DNA of 64,000 nt from Diplonema papillatum (taxonomy: Eukaryota > Euglenozoa > Diplonemea > Diplonemida > Diplonemidae): contig JAPJBO010000128.1 in the NCBI GenBank assembly GCA_030068145.1, positions 291,698-355,697 of the forward strand, in the 5' to 3' direction. Made by a program: the position numbers and the translations under genes. Below are positions 8,691 through 19,985 of the stretch, in pieces; the stretch's first letter is position 1; each line of letters opens with the position of its first letter. Under the pieces are notes generated by a model. That model had not been told where the DNA came from, made no database searches, and saw only the letters and a list, made by a program, of their open reading frames with translations.

Positions 8691-11600
8691 ATGCCTCGTG
8701 TCTTGACTCCATGGTGGTCGATCCTTCCGCTTCTTGCAACCGGACTGGTCGGAGATTGCGTCGACCACGAGATCACTCACTGTCACTCCGCCGAAGAGAC
8801 AAGTGAAGGGTATTGTAAATGCATTGAGTGCGAGTCCGGCTACGCCCTTGCAGCCGATGGTCTTGTCTGCGAAGATGCTTCGTGCAATCAATCTGATGTC
8901 GGAGAGCTGTGTGAAAAAGTGGGAGGAACGAAGGGCAGTGGGTGTTACTGCAGCCAGTGTCCACTAGAAATGGTGCCCTGTCACACGGATCCCGGACAGT
9001 GTTGCGCGTCCGTATGGTGTGGGGCCGCCATTTCTGACCCACTGCGGGAGGCATGCGCAGATGTTGCCGACGATGCGTACGAGCGAGCACTTCCAAGCAA
9101 CACGTCAACCTTTACAGGACTTTGCACGTGTCAACAACGATGGATCTGCAGCCTCGGTCGATGTTCAAAGAGAATAGTCCGATGTGAACAAGGCATTTCA
9201 GAGGCATACGACGTATGTACTGCAAACGCATCAGCGGTAGGAACTGTCTGTAGGTGCTCAGAGGGACACGAATGTACTGCCAACGGAACCTGTCTAAATA
9301 GGTGTAAGTATAAAGACTCCGCGTGCGATCATTACGAGTCTGAAATTGAAACTGATTCAGTCCCGTGCAGCTGTCTGAGCTGCGCCAAAGGATACTCTTT
9401 ATCAGCCTTAGGCCAGTGCCTGCCATCGATGGGGTGCGGTCAGGCAGCAACCGACGCAAGGCAGTGTCCCTCACAAACTAGCCTAACCAACGGACGTTGC
9501 GAATGTGTCGAGTCGCACTACTGCGATGACGACTTACGATGCCAGCTGAAATTGGAGCGAGGATGTGGGCAGGTGATTGATCTCTCGACGGAGGTTTGCG
9601 GAGGCACCTCACGAGAAGCACCGGCGGCCGAAGCACCAAGCTCAATTGCTGAGGTCTTCTGTGCGTGTCCTCCAGACAGGAAGTGCAACAACGCAACATT
9701 GTCGTGTGAAACTGAGCTACTGCCGTGCGGGGCGAAGGTACTTTTTGACTATCAGGTCTGTCCTACTCCTCTCGAAATTCGAAATGGCGTGTGCACGTGC
9801 CCATTACAATACAGTTGTGGCGGATCTGACAATTCAAGTTGTGTTCTGACTTCTTGCGCCGGAGATGTCGTCCCATTCTGTGACGTGTATCGCTTCCTTG
9901 CTCCTCGTCTGGAAGACAATGGATTGTGTCTTTGCAGAAAGTGTCGGGACGATAGGGTTCTTGAATCTGGGCTGTGTGACCTTGAGGCAGAGGACACCAC
10001 ACCGGCGCCGGGCGCTGCACAGGAAACTGTTACTGTCGCTGTTTTGCGCGCAGCGACAGGCGACCTTGCCTTGTTCGAAAAAGCAGTCCTCTTCGGAGCA
10101 GCTGCAGCCGTGAATGAAATAAATGAAGCGGGCGGCCTCCTTGGCAAACGAGTTCTATTCGTAGACGTGGACACTGCATCCTCTTCGGCGATCGCCGGAG
10201 CACGTGTTCAGGAAATATTGGACTCTGGAACTAAGGAGCTCATAGTGGGTTGTACCACCGTTTCGTGTAGAGACGCGGTCGTTGAGAGGTTGTTGATAGG
10301 CTCAAAAGTCGGTGGGACAGTTCCCCCCTTCTGGTACACTGGTGCAAGCGGCACAACAGTTTGTCACCAAAGTGTGTTTTCGACAGGAGTCGCCGCGAGT
10401 CAGGTAGTCAGACCCGCCGTTGTATGGACAGTCGAAACGTTGGGCAAGCGCACGTTTTTTCTTCTGAGTGACGCTTCCGACCTCTCTACTGCTTTTGTTA
10501 GGCAAACCAAAGTAGCGCTTCAAGAGCTCGAACTGAGTTATCGAGCAGAAGCGAAGCTCATGGACCGTAACTACAATGAAGCCTTGACTGCTTTGATCAA
10601 AGCGTTGCCAGACGGCGGTGTCGTGTTCAACTTCCTCACAGGAATAGATAACGCGGGATTCTTTCAAGCCCTTGCGAAGCTGGAATACAAATTGTTCACG
10701 GTAGTTTCATTTTTTGCATACGAAGAAGACCTGAAGTCCACTGGGAGCGTCTACATGGAAGGATCGTTTTGTGTAGCTTCGTTCTCCAACAGTGCAGGCG
10801 ATCAACCGTTCAAAGCATCTGTGGTGGCGGCCTCTGCCGGAACTTTGAGTGCAGGGGAGGTGTCAGAACGCGCTTACGATGCGTATTTGGCGGTCAAGTT
10901 GTGGGCAATGAGTGTTCGTCGTGCGGGCTCATTCTCGTCTGAGTTGATGTCAAAGCTGAATGACATCAGCGTTGCGTCACCAACGGGAAATCGGCTTCAC
11001 GTTACAAGTAGCCATCAGGTATCTAAAACGATTGTTATGCTCAAAGTAACAGGCGGTGCATTGGTTCCGGTTGCGCAAACAATGACCCCTTCGTGGCCTG
11101 CCTCGAATGAATGCAAGTTCTCGACGTATAGCAGCTGTGCCTTAAGTACCGATGATGTTTCCACTACTCAAGCATTGGCTGAGGGTGCTTGCGTGCCGTT
11201 TGCCTCTGTCTCTGCCCGAGGCGGTTGCGTTTGTGGAGCTGGCAGAATGTGTACGTCGGCAGGACTCTGCGTGCGTCGTGGACGAGGTTGCGGCCAGTCT
11301 TTGTCACCCGGTGACTTCTGCAAATACTACGGTGCAATGACGGTGAATGGAAGTTGCGTGTGCAAGGACGCGCTCGTTTGTGATCAAGGACATTGTAAGA
11401 TAAACGACTCCTCGCGTTCTGCGATCGTCTCCTTTCTTGTCAGCGGAGTTCCGAGGAGCACACTTTATAGCTATGGAGTGCCAACCCGGTTCGCGCTGTC
11501 TCTCGTTGAAGGCTTGACCACTCGCTTGACAAGTGACCTGTCCACGACAGCAGAGCTACGGAGAATTTGTGACGTGCGCCGCAATCGCACGTTTGACTGC

Positions 11601-11882
11601 GTTCATGCCGGCGAGCTATCTCCAGACAATGTTCACAGCGGCGTTTTACCGGCCTCGTTTTTGCCAGTAGGAGACACTGATGTTCTTTTCGGAAGGTACA
11701 GTATTCAGTTCGAGTTTCACTTGTGGCCTTCCGGTGATCACGCTCACGATGTTGCAAGGCAGTTCGTGGCTAGGTTTGCGAGCGGCACTGTGCTTGAGGG
11801 GTTGGCCGAAACTTCCCTAACTGTCATTCACAGCTCTTCGTACGTCAAGAGCTCCTTTGGGTTTCGCTCGCTCTTCATCTAG
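8691..11882 (+). CDS. Secreted cysteine-rich protein with UrtA-like ligand-binding domain
   Basis: This single 1063-residue frame starts at the ATG in GGAAATGCCTCGT. Residues 1-22 look like a signal peptide (hydrophobic PWWSILPLLATGLVG). Residues ~23-430 hold about nine cysteine-rich modules of the EGF-like form CxCxxxxxC. Residues ~440-790 resemble a type-I periplasmic-binding domain closest in pattern to the urea-binding protein UrtA: AAVNEINEAGGLLGKRV, the GCTTVSCRDAVVE block, FNFLTGIDNAGFFQALAKL and SERAYDAYLAVKLWAMSVRRAGS. Two further cysteine-rich modules follow (~800-920), then a C-terminal domain of unknown type. No transmembrane helix is visible, so it is either fully secreted or continued by an unseen downstream exon. 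Binding of a small nitrogenous ligand is inferred only from family likeness. Confidence 0.88.
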   Translation: MPRVLTPWWSILPLLATGLVGDCVDHEITHCHSAEETSEGYCKCIECESGYALAADGLVCEDASCNQSDVGELCEKVGGTKGSGCYCSQCPLEMVPCHTDPGQCCASVWCGAAISDPLREACADVADDAYERALPSNTSTFTGLCTCQQRWICSLGRCSKRIVRCEQGISEAYDVCTANASAVGTVCRCSEGHECTANGTCLNRCKYKDSACDHYESEIETDSVPCSCLSCAKGYSLSALGQCLPSMGCGQAATDARQCPSQTSLTNGRCECVESHYCDDDLRCQLKLERGCGQVIDLSTEVCGGTSREAPAAEAPSSIAEVFCACPPDRKCNNATLSCETELLPCGAKVLFDYQVCPTPLEIRNGVCTCPLQYSCGGSDNSSCVLTSCAGDVVPFCDVYRFLAPRLEDNGLCLCRKCRDDRVLESGLCDLEAEDTTPAPGAAQETVTVAVLRAATGDLALFEKAVLFGAAAAVNEINEAGGLLGKRVLFVDVDTASSSAIAGARVQEILDSGTKELIVGCTTVSCRDAVVERLLIGSKVGGTVPPFWYTGASGTTVCHQSVFSTGVAASQVVRPAVVWTVETLGKRTFFLLSDASDLSTAFVRQTKVALQELELSYRAEAKLMDRNYNEALTALIKALPDGGVVFNFLTGIDNAGFFQALAKLEYKLFTVVSFFAYEEDLKSTGSVYMEGSFCVASFSNSAGDQPFKASVVAASAGTLSAGEVSERAYDAYLAVKLWAMSVRRAGSFSSELMSKLNDISVASPTGNRLHVTSSHQVSKTIVMLKVTGGALVPVAQTMTPSWPASNECKFSTYSSCALSTDDVSTTQALAEGACVPFASVSARGGCVCGAGRMCTSAGLCVRRGRGCGQSLSPGDFCKYYGAMTVNGSCVCKDALVCDQGHCKINDSSRSAIVSFLVSGVPRSTLYSYGVPTRFALSLVEGLTTRLTSDLSTTAELRRICDVRRNRTFDCVHAGELSPDNVHSGVLPASFLPVGDTDVLFGRYSIQFEFHLWPSGDHAHDVARQFVARFASGTVLEGLAETSLTVIHSSSYVKSSFGFRSLFI

Positions 11883-14268
11883 CGTGCAGGGGACACTGCG
11901 GTCGAGCGCCTGCCCATCCTTCGCCGTTCCCCGTACTTCGTGCGATAGAAGTACGCGACAAGAAGACAAAGCATTCTTACCCCACAATCAGTCGCCATGT
12001 CGGCCCCATGGCGAGCGAAAGCTATTTGCCGCTTTACTCTTTCTAACTCGTGTGAGCCACGGATCATGTGCTTCCGCTCGATGTGTCCAGTCAGGCAACA
12101 CATCCCTTTAACCCATTCTTTCAACGTGATCTTCCAGCAACTGTTATTTTCTCTTTTCAGGAACGCAACAAGCGGCAGCGATGCAGGAAAAGCTTCTCAC
12201 CTCTGTTCTATGAAAACTCTGCGGAAAGTATCCCGTGACTTGAAGCGTGCTTCACTAAAAGGGGGGGGTCGACTCATTATGAAGGCCCACTTTCCCAATT
12301 CTTATAAAACCTGGATTCTGTATCCCCACTATGTACTATGCAATCGTGGGTGTAATGCACCATACCGTTTGTTGGAGACGTCAACCTCCAGACCCACACA
12401 ACCGCCGAATTCGTTCCCGATGGCCAGAGGCCGGAAACCTGGACAGCTTGCAGAATGGAAGTGCTCACCAACCAAAACTGGACGTGAGCAACTGAAGATG
12501 CCGGACCGACTTGCGGAGCTCCCCGAAACCCCCAGCCTCGTCTTGCGGAAACCCTTGTTGTCGACCCCAGTCGCTAACAAGTGGGCTCCACCAACAGGAT
12601 ACAGCATAAGCAGTAATTTTTGGCGTTTTTTAATTTTGGCGGTTTCGGGGTTGCCGACAAACTAGAAGCGCCTAAACTATTGTCGCCAAAAATAAAGCCG
12701 CTAGACGGTCGGCTGAAACCTCCTGCAGAAGACCCTGCCCTCCTCTCAATCACTGCATGCACCGTGCAACCATTCCTCACCAAGCACGGTCCGTGGCTAA
12801 GGCCGCTGCCAGTTTGGTCGGCATAATGATGCGACAGCGCAGTGACTGCGTCGTTGCAGGACACCTCGAAGGAAAGTGGTGGTGAAGTCATGTGTGGCTT
12901 CCGGCATCTTGCGACGAACCCGCCCGCAGTTTGTGCTTCTGGACAGGCAATCAAACGCAAACGGAACCCTGCGAGAAATACGATGGTTCGTTTCGAGGAA
13001 GCGCAACCAAGAGGACGTCGATTAGTCTTAGTGACCATCAAAAGTGCACGCCTGAATGCCGAGCGTACCACGCCCAACAGCCGGCAGCTAGAGACCAGGC
13101 GCGCTCAAAGGGCAAGGGGCTGTGCCAAAAGGGGAAACCATTTAGTAAAAGCCAAAAATGCAAGTTTTCGGATTTTGGCCGTTCCGACCACACACAAATA
13201 ACGCTACAAAACGCCAAAATCATTGCGACCCCCAATTGAGACTGCCAGAAATACCGCTTACGCTGTATTCCAACTGCAAACCTCTGAACAATACAAACGA
13301 CATGAAGTTCCCACTTTTATTCTGATGTTGACGACCCAGACAACGAGCCCGAAGCGGTTGACGAAGAATACAGTGATGTTGGTCGTTTTTTAGGGGAAGT
13401 GCTGTATCATCACGTCGATGATGCTGCATCAATGTTCAATGTTGATGAGAGTCGGAAGACGCAGAAGTTGACGTTGTCGAGGTAAAGTGTCTACAAGACG
13501 AGGAAAAAAGAGGCAAGAGAGGCACACTGAAGAAAACGTGTCCAGGTCTGCTTGGGCAAAGTGAAACGTGCTGTTGAGTCGCGCCGGCAAGTGGCAGCCA
13601 TTCTTGGGCTGTGCAGCCTATCGCAACAGTCCGGCGACTGCTTGAAAATTACCTGCATTACACGCTCAGGGTTCCCAGCTCACCGTCGCTGCCATTGTAG
13701 AGTGTGAAACGTGCGACACCACACCAGGAACGGAGTAAAGGGGTTCCACACACCTCAACTTAGCACTGCATACTGTTCGACCACAAACTATCAGAAATGT
13801 ATGAAATTACATGAAAAAAGAGTCGGCTCATTATGACAAGTCAACCACGTCTTTAATTTGGCTAGAAGAAGACCCCCTTCCCCCTTAAAGCGTCCGAAAT
13901 GTCTTTGAGAGGAGGATGGTTTGCAATCGCTCCCTGAGGCGTCCTGGACTTGGGGATATCCTTTGAGGGTCGGAATGTCGTTCGTCCCACACAACGTGCA
14001 GCAAGAACAAGCTCAGCTGGCATATCGCTCAACTTCGACAGAGCAAGCAGGCAAGCGAGTGTCCCGCACGGGGCAAGCCAACCAGGCAAGCAGAGACGCA
14101 TGATGCGCTCTTGAAACTGCTCGTTTAACACCGCAGTGTACCCGGTCGACAAATCCAAGAACAACCCGCAACAGAACCTGAACAAATTGGGCGCGTTTTG
14201 AGAAGCTGCGGAAGTTGTTTCAGGACCCCCTGGATGAGAAATGATTAGCGAACCTAGAGAAAAGCAAA
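11883..14268. other. Intergenic stretch, mostly unrecognised
   Basis: No complete gene is supported. A dispersed repeat lies at 12345-12570. A short acidic frame at about 13313-13485 (DVDDPDNEPEAVDEEYSDVG) reads like protein but has no start and ends after ~57 codons; it may be an exon or transposon remnant. The segments at 12606-12700 and 13140-13240 share TTTTGGCG-type motifs. CACAAATAACGCTACAAAA at about 13193 also occurs at about 748. Confidence 0.4.
12345..12570 (+). repeat. Dispersed repeat, second copy inverted at 43480-43700
   Basis: The segment from about GTTTGTTGGAGACGTCAACC to CCTCGTCTTGCGGAAACCC is present in reverse complement at 43480-43700 with scattered mismatches. A frame shared by both copies reads LPDRLAELPETPSLVLRKPL, so it may be a degraded coding region of a transposon. 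Confidence 0.7.
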
Positions 14269-14775
14269 ATGCCGCTACTTCGCCCCGTCGTATCCGTTCT
14301 AGACAAGATCTGCAATCCAACGGGACTTCGAGTGATCGAGTACGGATGCGGAGGTGGGAAAACGACCCGTTGGCTCCTGAAGCATAGATTAAAAGCTTAT
14401 GTGGGCCTTGAGCTTCAGCCGGAGTTCGTGAACTTACTCCAGAGCAGAGGGCAAGAAGGAGTTGTTCAACATGACATACGATGCCCATGGCCAGCACTCG
14501 GGAACCCAGATCTCATTATTGGCACGCTGGTCATGTCGTCGTTGGACGAAGCTGGGATGCGGGCTTTTTTTGTGCACGCGCGTGCTGCACTGAAAGACTC
14601 TTCTCGTGATTCACGCGTTCTTGTAGTTGAATATCACCCACACGAGGACCACCACGAGAGGTCTCACGAGCTAGCGGCTGTGGTCAAATTGGCAACTACG
14701 CACGCTTTCACTGTCAAAGTTGTTTTCAGCGATGAACTCTTTTATGCCGTTGACGCCCGCCCGCGACTGATGTAA
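14269..14775 (+). CDS. SAM-dependent methyltransferase, class I
   Basis: This is a 168-residue single-exon frame with ATG at 14269 and TAA at 14773. Residues 21-30 (RVIEYGCGGG) are the glycine-rich SAM-binding motif I. YVGLELQPEFV, with an acidic residue at the end of strand 2, is motif II. VVQHDIRCPWPALGNPDLIIG matches the motif III/IV region. The substrate cannot be read from the sequence. At 168 residues it is short for a complete class I methyltransferase with a substrate domain, but the core Rossmann fold is present; a further exon upstream is possible. Frames on the opposite strand over this gene are antisense by-products. Confidence 0.75.
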   Translation: MPLLRPVVSVLDKICNPTGLRVIEYGCGGGKTTRWLLKHRLKAYVGLELQPEFVNLLQSRGQEGVVQHDIRCPWPALGNPDLIIGTLVMSSLDEAGMRAFFVHARAALKDSSRDSRVLVVEYHPHEDHHERSHELAAVVKLATTHAFTVKVVFSDELFYAVDARPRLM

Positions 14776-15851
14776 TGGGCTATCCAGAGCCACGGGTAAG
14801 CCTCGGAGTACAGTACTGCAGGATCAACGAGGGAATGCTGCAGAGAGTTGTCCAAATGCGGTTCGCGATGTTTTCTTGCAGTTTATGGGCAACCACTTAC
14901 TTTATTCTTTTGATGGTGACCGGGTATCCGGACTGAAAACAACATTAGAACCAAATTGTATCGTCCATCGTCGTGCTCTCAAACCTGCATCCCCCTTCGT
15001 CGATTTCACTAGCTCCGAATTTCTATCCGCCACCTTTGAATGGTATGTCATTCGAGAGTGGAGCCTTTGCCCCAATTACTGCGGCAAACTTCCGTCTTAC
15101 CCTGCTAACCACACGATATTGGAACGGCAAAGTAGAACTAGCTATCGGCCCCAAATCATAGCACCTGTTGAAGCTTAAATCCAACAAACCTTGCAAACGG
15201 AAACTAGTGGTGTCCCAGAGTCGGCGGCCCCAGCAAATGAAGCGACTGGCTCACGGAAGCCAAACGCGGTTGTCTACGTATTCTTGTAAGCGTCTGTCAG
15301 AACAGAGTCAAAACCTTTTCTGACGTCCATCCAAAAGAAGACTCAGTCTATCTTAGCTCCCAACGCCGAAGCACCTGCAGGGGGAGTCGATCAGCTTCCA
15401 AACAATGGACCGTGCGCCTGTCGGGAGGTGGACGTGCACCGTTTCACGGTGTCGCGTACCCTCGACACGGCAAATAACGACCATGTACAGTGACAGTACG
15501 ACGGCGGTTGTTGAGAACGTGATCAAGAGCGCGCGACCCCCGAACCGTGGTCTTTCGGAACACAACTTGATTAATCCTGGCGACAAACTGGAACTCAACC
15601 AGTGCCCCGAAGCGAACTCCGAAGTGACAGTCAATGAAGTAAAATGTATGTTTACCACCACTGCCTTTCCTCAACTGGCGCGCTTTAGCGAACAACCTTC
15701 CAGCCGATGAAGCCAGTTGAATTGTCAACGCAGAGCTCTTCCCTCGGACGCCACGCTTAGACTGCAGGATAGGCGTCCGCAAGTATTGTTCCCTCAAGAT
15801 CCGGGATTAGAGCCCGACCCTTCAAGGACCCGCGCTACGAAACCTTCCTTA
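14776..15851. other. Intergenic, nothing recognised
   Basis: Only short unrecognised frames are present (for example 14876-15178 and 15405-15710). They show no family motif and could equally be leader exons of the gene that follows. Confidence 0.4.
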
Positions 15852-18673
15852 ATGCACACAGATGTCCTCGAGCGCTACGCTGCAGATCAAGGGACCTCAT
15901 TGCACGCTGCACAGTTGCGGTACCTGGTCTCCGAGGTTGTCGGGTTCGAGGTGTCAGCAGCCGCTGCAATTCACGTGCTGCTAGCAATGGAAGTGAATGC
16001 GGACAGGCAAGTCAGCCTCAGAGAGTTGCTCGCGTTCTGGCCGGGTATTCACGCTTTCATGATGAACATGAGAGAGACCGGGCAGCTACGGGCGTCGGTT
16101 ACCCCTCCGACACTGATCTGTGAGTCCATGCCGACAGAGAGCACTTCTCTTCTTCAAGCATCGCCCGAGTACACAGAAGAAACTGACCCAGTTCCTGGCG
16201 AGGGTGGCAACCTCATGAGCCCACTCGAGCGAGCCGTGTTCCACGAAATTAACTTTGCGCGGACGCAGCCGGTTGCCTATGCGAAGTTTATCGAAGACGA
16301 GATACCCCACATCGACAGTAGTAACATCTTGCGCAGGCCTGGCGACATCCCGATACGGTGCAGCGAGGGACCGGCGGCGTGGCGTGAGGCCGCCGACGAA
16401 TTGAGAGGCATCAAGCCTTTACCAGCAATTAAATCAGCACCCCTCGGTATGGGCTTGTAATCAACGATACGCAGGGTTCTGCCTCCGGGCAGGAACCAAT
16501 CGACCACAGCTTCATTTTCTGCCATGCTGCCAGTATGCAGACCGCTCCACTTGGGCACTTCGCCCGCGTCCTTTCTGCTACCGCGCCTTGAGTGCTCTCC
16601 AAGTTTTCCTAAAACCTGGGAGCTCTACTTATTTTGAGTCTTTCACACTTACTTTATGCCTCGTCCTCGCCTGCCATTATGCGGCTTTATGCTTTGCTCC
16701 ACGCCAAAAACAAATGCCGCTATCAGGTCTCTATCTCGCTGCGAAAGACCACGTTCTTGATCAAGCAAAAGGCGCCGTGGGGCACGGCGGGACAGATGGT
16801 TCACAGCCTTCGGACAGGTGCATGCGTTACGGTAGGTGGCAGGTGATGTGCGGTGAGAACTTATCGTACGGTATGAAAACAGGTACGCAAACTTACTAGT
16901 TTTTGTGTTAACAATGCATTGTTGGTACTAAAAATTAGTAGTTGGCAGCGTACTAAAAGCAACTCACCGAATCAGGCGAAAAGCCGCTAGTGCGCACAAA
17001 CAAATGTAGCGAAAGACAGCCCTTTGTTTATTGGTGATACAGCGTTCTATGCAGTCGGCTGCAGGAAGACATTTCCCCCACAACCGCCACACCCTGAAAG
17101 TTGCACAAGTTGCAGATCTACGACACCAACAGCCCGCGACATCCTCATCCGTTTAATAGTCGATGCCGGGGTGCGGAGCCGAAGCCATCGCCGCAACATA
17201 TACAACCCGAGGTGGGCCGTTTGCGGAACGGCAGTTGCCCAACACAACGCGTTCGGCTTGTCGTGCGCGCAGACATTTTCCGAAGGCTACCTAGACGGTG
17301 ATGCGTCGGACAGAAAACTGCTCGATGCCTTGAAACGGGCTCGGAACGCGAACGCAACGGACTTGAGCAGTAAGCCGGCCGTATCCGATCGGGACTTGCA
17401 TGCTGCGCTGATTCAGGGCGAACAGCATTCCAATGTTCAGGAAGCGCTAGGAACAGATGCAAGCCAGGTGCGCGTTCGGCTCTGTTGTGCTCATAAAGCC
17501 AGAAATACAGAATGCCTGAGTGAAGAGCTTCAAATACTGGACTTCCTTCTACCAAGTTTGCCTGCGGCAACCTGAACGTGCAAGGCGTGCCAGAGTTCTC
17601 GTTTCTTCCAGTCCACAGCAGTGGTCCAGCGATATGCATCGGGTCCGGAAGCTGAGCGATACGGCCCATGATTTCGCTTGGTCTTTTTGACATCTGTATT
17701 TCAAGCACCGGACTACAAAACTAAGCAGGTCAAGGTGTACGTGAAGAACGATTGCCGCCTATGCGCCGCGACGCAAGAGGCGTTCCGCAATGCGGGTTTG
17801 CCGTTCGCCGTGCGCGAGGCCCAGCGGGACCGGTCGTTCTTCGAGGCCATGGCGCGGTGTGGGTTCAAAGGCGGGCCCTTTTCGCTGCCCGTCGTCGTCG
17901 TCAACAACCGCACCGCCCACTGGAACTTCGGCGACTGCGCCGGCCTCGCCGTCGCGGTCAGGGTCGAGCTGCAGCGGCGGGCGGGTGCACGGCAATCAGC
18001 CAAGCCGCCCGCTCCCACTGGCTGCGGGAGTCCGCCCGCGCTCCGTTCGGACCAGCGGATTAAGCTCTTCACCCTCAAAGGCTGCGGGCGCTGCGCCAGC
18101 ATGCGGAAGCTGCTCTCCGCCGGAAGCGTGCCGTTCGAAGAGTTCGACGTGCACGACGACGAGTCGTACTTCCCGCACCTCGTGGACAGCGGGTTTCGCA
18201 GCGGGAGCATCGGGATGCCGCTGGTGGTGGCGGGGCCGCGGGCGTACTGGAGCATCGCGAACCAGCGGTCCTTCGTCGACCGGCTGCTGGGGCGGGCGAG
18301 CGAGGACCCGGCCGTCCTGCTGTCCGAGGCGCTCGAGCCCGGGTTCACGGCGGAGCTCCGGAATTTGGCCGGCGCCGCGCTTCGCGCGGCCGACGGCGAC
18401 GGGTGCCTGTCGAAGGACGAGATCGCCGCGTTCCTGGAGGCCCTGTACCAGGCCGCCGGGCTGCCGACGCCGCCGGACGAGACGCAGCGGAGGGACATCG
18501 TCGAGCTGTTCAGGGAGCACGACGTCGATCGCAACGAGAGGCTCTCCGTCGCAGACCTCGCCGACTACCTCACCAGGTCCCGCTTTTCCGAGCTGATCGC
18601 GTCCAAGCAAGCCGCAGCAGGTGTTGGACGCCGCTCGAAGACCAGATCGCCCCGCGGGTGGCAAGGCGGGTAA
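15852..18673 (+). CDS. Four-exon EF-hand / CAP / double glutaredoxin / EF-hand protein
   Basis: Exons are read at 15852-16446, 16727-16882, 17133-17467 and 17729-18673. The donors are gtatgg, gtacgc and gtgcgc, the acceptors all end in AG, and junction phases 1, 1 and 0 all match, giving 676 residues. An EF-hand-like loop (VNADRQVSLRELL, ~50) precedes a CAP/SCP domain (~121-300): VFHEINFARTQPVAYA, LYLAAKDH...HGGTDGS, GENLSYGMKTARDILIRLIV, then SRSHRRNIYNPRWAVCG. Two glutaredoxin-like folds follow, with CRLC (371-374) and CGRC (481-484). Two EF-hand loops close the protein (DGDGCLSKDE ~583; DVDRNERLSVADL ~627). The CAP histidine/glutamate residues appear kept. Further 5' exons, including any signal peptide, may be missing. 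Splicing between CAP and glutaredoxin is inferred from phase, so two adjacent genes remain possible. Confidence 0.75.
16899..17007 (+). repeat. Intronic dispersed repeat, family E
   Basis: Inside intron 2 of the CAP gene. GTGTTAACAATGCATTG and TTAGTAGTTGGCAGCGTACT recur at 63637-63745 just after the SHOCT-like gene and, more weakly, at 38706-38776. It ends near GCTAGTGCGCACAAACAAA. Confidence 0.75.
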
Positions 18674-19793
18674 AGGCGGCGGGTATCCCTGCATTTCGGC
18701 AGTCGTGCGCGCTTCGCCCCACCGCCGCCTCAACGATCAACCGGAGGTTCAAAAATATTGACTGCTTGGAACACGAAACTGTCTCGGGCACTTGCGCTTT
18801 ACAATGTACTCGGCTGCACGTCATCGGATTGCTCAGGCGAACAATTAGACAGCACAGGTGGTTGACGAACACTCAGTCCCAGACAACATCTTCTCAACCA
18901 ACGTACTGCACTCTTAGCAGAACCATACCGACGATTCTCGTCCGGGTGAGGCTCATCGTCGTCGGGATGCGTCCACCCGCCTTTTGTTGCACGGTGCCAG
19001 GCTCCGTTTACCAACGGGCCATCACGGCGACCTGCCTCTTTCTCCCTTTCCGCTCTTCCCGCTGGGTCCCAACGACGGCACATTTCTGCTCAAACCCATT
19101 CTTGTTTCTTCGCCGAGCATCGCCTTAGGCCCTTTGCTGGATTGCTAGCCTGGTTTGAGACACGGAGATTTGAGCACACCTCTTTTCCTTCGGTTGCCGC
19201 TCTTTCAAAGTCTCCGGCGAGTCCGCGTGTGGAGCCGCACCCGAGTCAGAACGCAGCCACATTTCCGGTGTGCGGGGGCCGGCCAGCCGCCACTCGGCGA
19301 CACCGCTTCTGAATGGGAGGCTTACTGAAACCGGAGACCTGAACCCGCCAATAAGGCTAGTGAGCCCGACGCTGCTGGATGCTGTCGCTACCTTTGCGCC
19401 CAGAAGAGGCGGGGTAGGTTCGTGTTCGGACAACTGTCGCCTACAACTAGAAACGTGGCTACAGCGACCCACCTGCCACCTGAGAACGAAGTGCCGTCTT
19501 CGTAACAGAAAGACTGATCGTCACCTACTGCGGCACTGCGCCACCGCGCTGGAGAAGTCCAGCAGTACGGAGCCTTCACAGCTCTTAGTTGTAAGACGAT
19601 AGCTTGACGTTAGCAACGAACAGGCAAGGAATAAACATCAACCCAAGGTCCCCCCCCCTCCTAGCTAAGGCTCCCTAACCTCCAAGTGTCTTCTTTGCGA
19701 CAAGAAGACAACACACCAGCAAACATATGCAAGAGGCAGAGTTCTGCTTTTCATCACGAATTAAGCTCCCGCGTCACCCCTTTCTCCGGACCA
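18674..19793. other. Intergenic, no gene recognised
   Basis: I see no supported gene. A copy of intronic repeat family C (AAGAGGCAGAGTTCTGC) lies at about 19686-19748. A run of C occurs at 19650-19658. Confidence 0.45.
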
Positions 19794-19985
19794 ATGGCTG
19801 ATTTCGTGGACGACCTGCCGCGGATGCTGCTCCTTCCCCTGTGCTTTTTGGTCTCGATTCTGGTGTGCGTTACTCCCAGCAACGCGCCCGCTTTCGGCTC
19901 GCGCAGGCGGCGGCGTTTCTGGGGCATGCTCAGCTCTGGACTCGACGCCCTGCTCCCGGCCGGCAGGCGACGCAGATTCGTTTGA
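19794..19985 (+). CDS. Small putative secreted or membrane-anchored basic protein
   Basis: A 63-residue frame starts at ATG 19794. Residues 11-25 (MLLLPLCFLVSILVC) form one hydrophobic segment like a signal peptide or anchor. The rest is basic with two RRRRRF/RRRRF motifs. Nothing identifies a family. It could be the first exon of a longer gene, or chance. The transcription unit is unsupported apart from the hydrophobic-then-basic pattern. Confidence 0.3.
   Translation: MADFVDDLPRMLLLPLCFLVSILVCVTPSNAPAFGSRRRRRFWGMLSSGLDALLPAGRRRRFV

Noticed and set aside
13862..14497. A 211-residue minus-strand frame
   Set aside because: It overlaps the methyltransferase gene in antisense and has no recognisable motif.
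17713..18534. A 273-residue minus-strand frame
   Set aside because: Antisense to the glutaredoxin/EF-hand exon, which has clear CxxC and EF-hand motifs on the plus strand.
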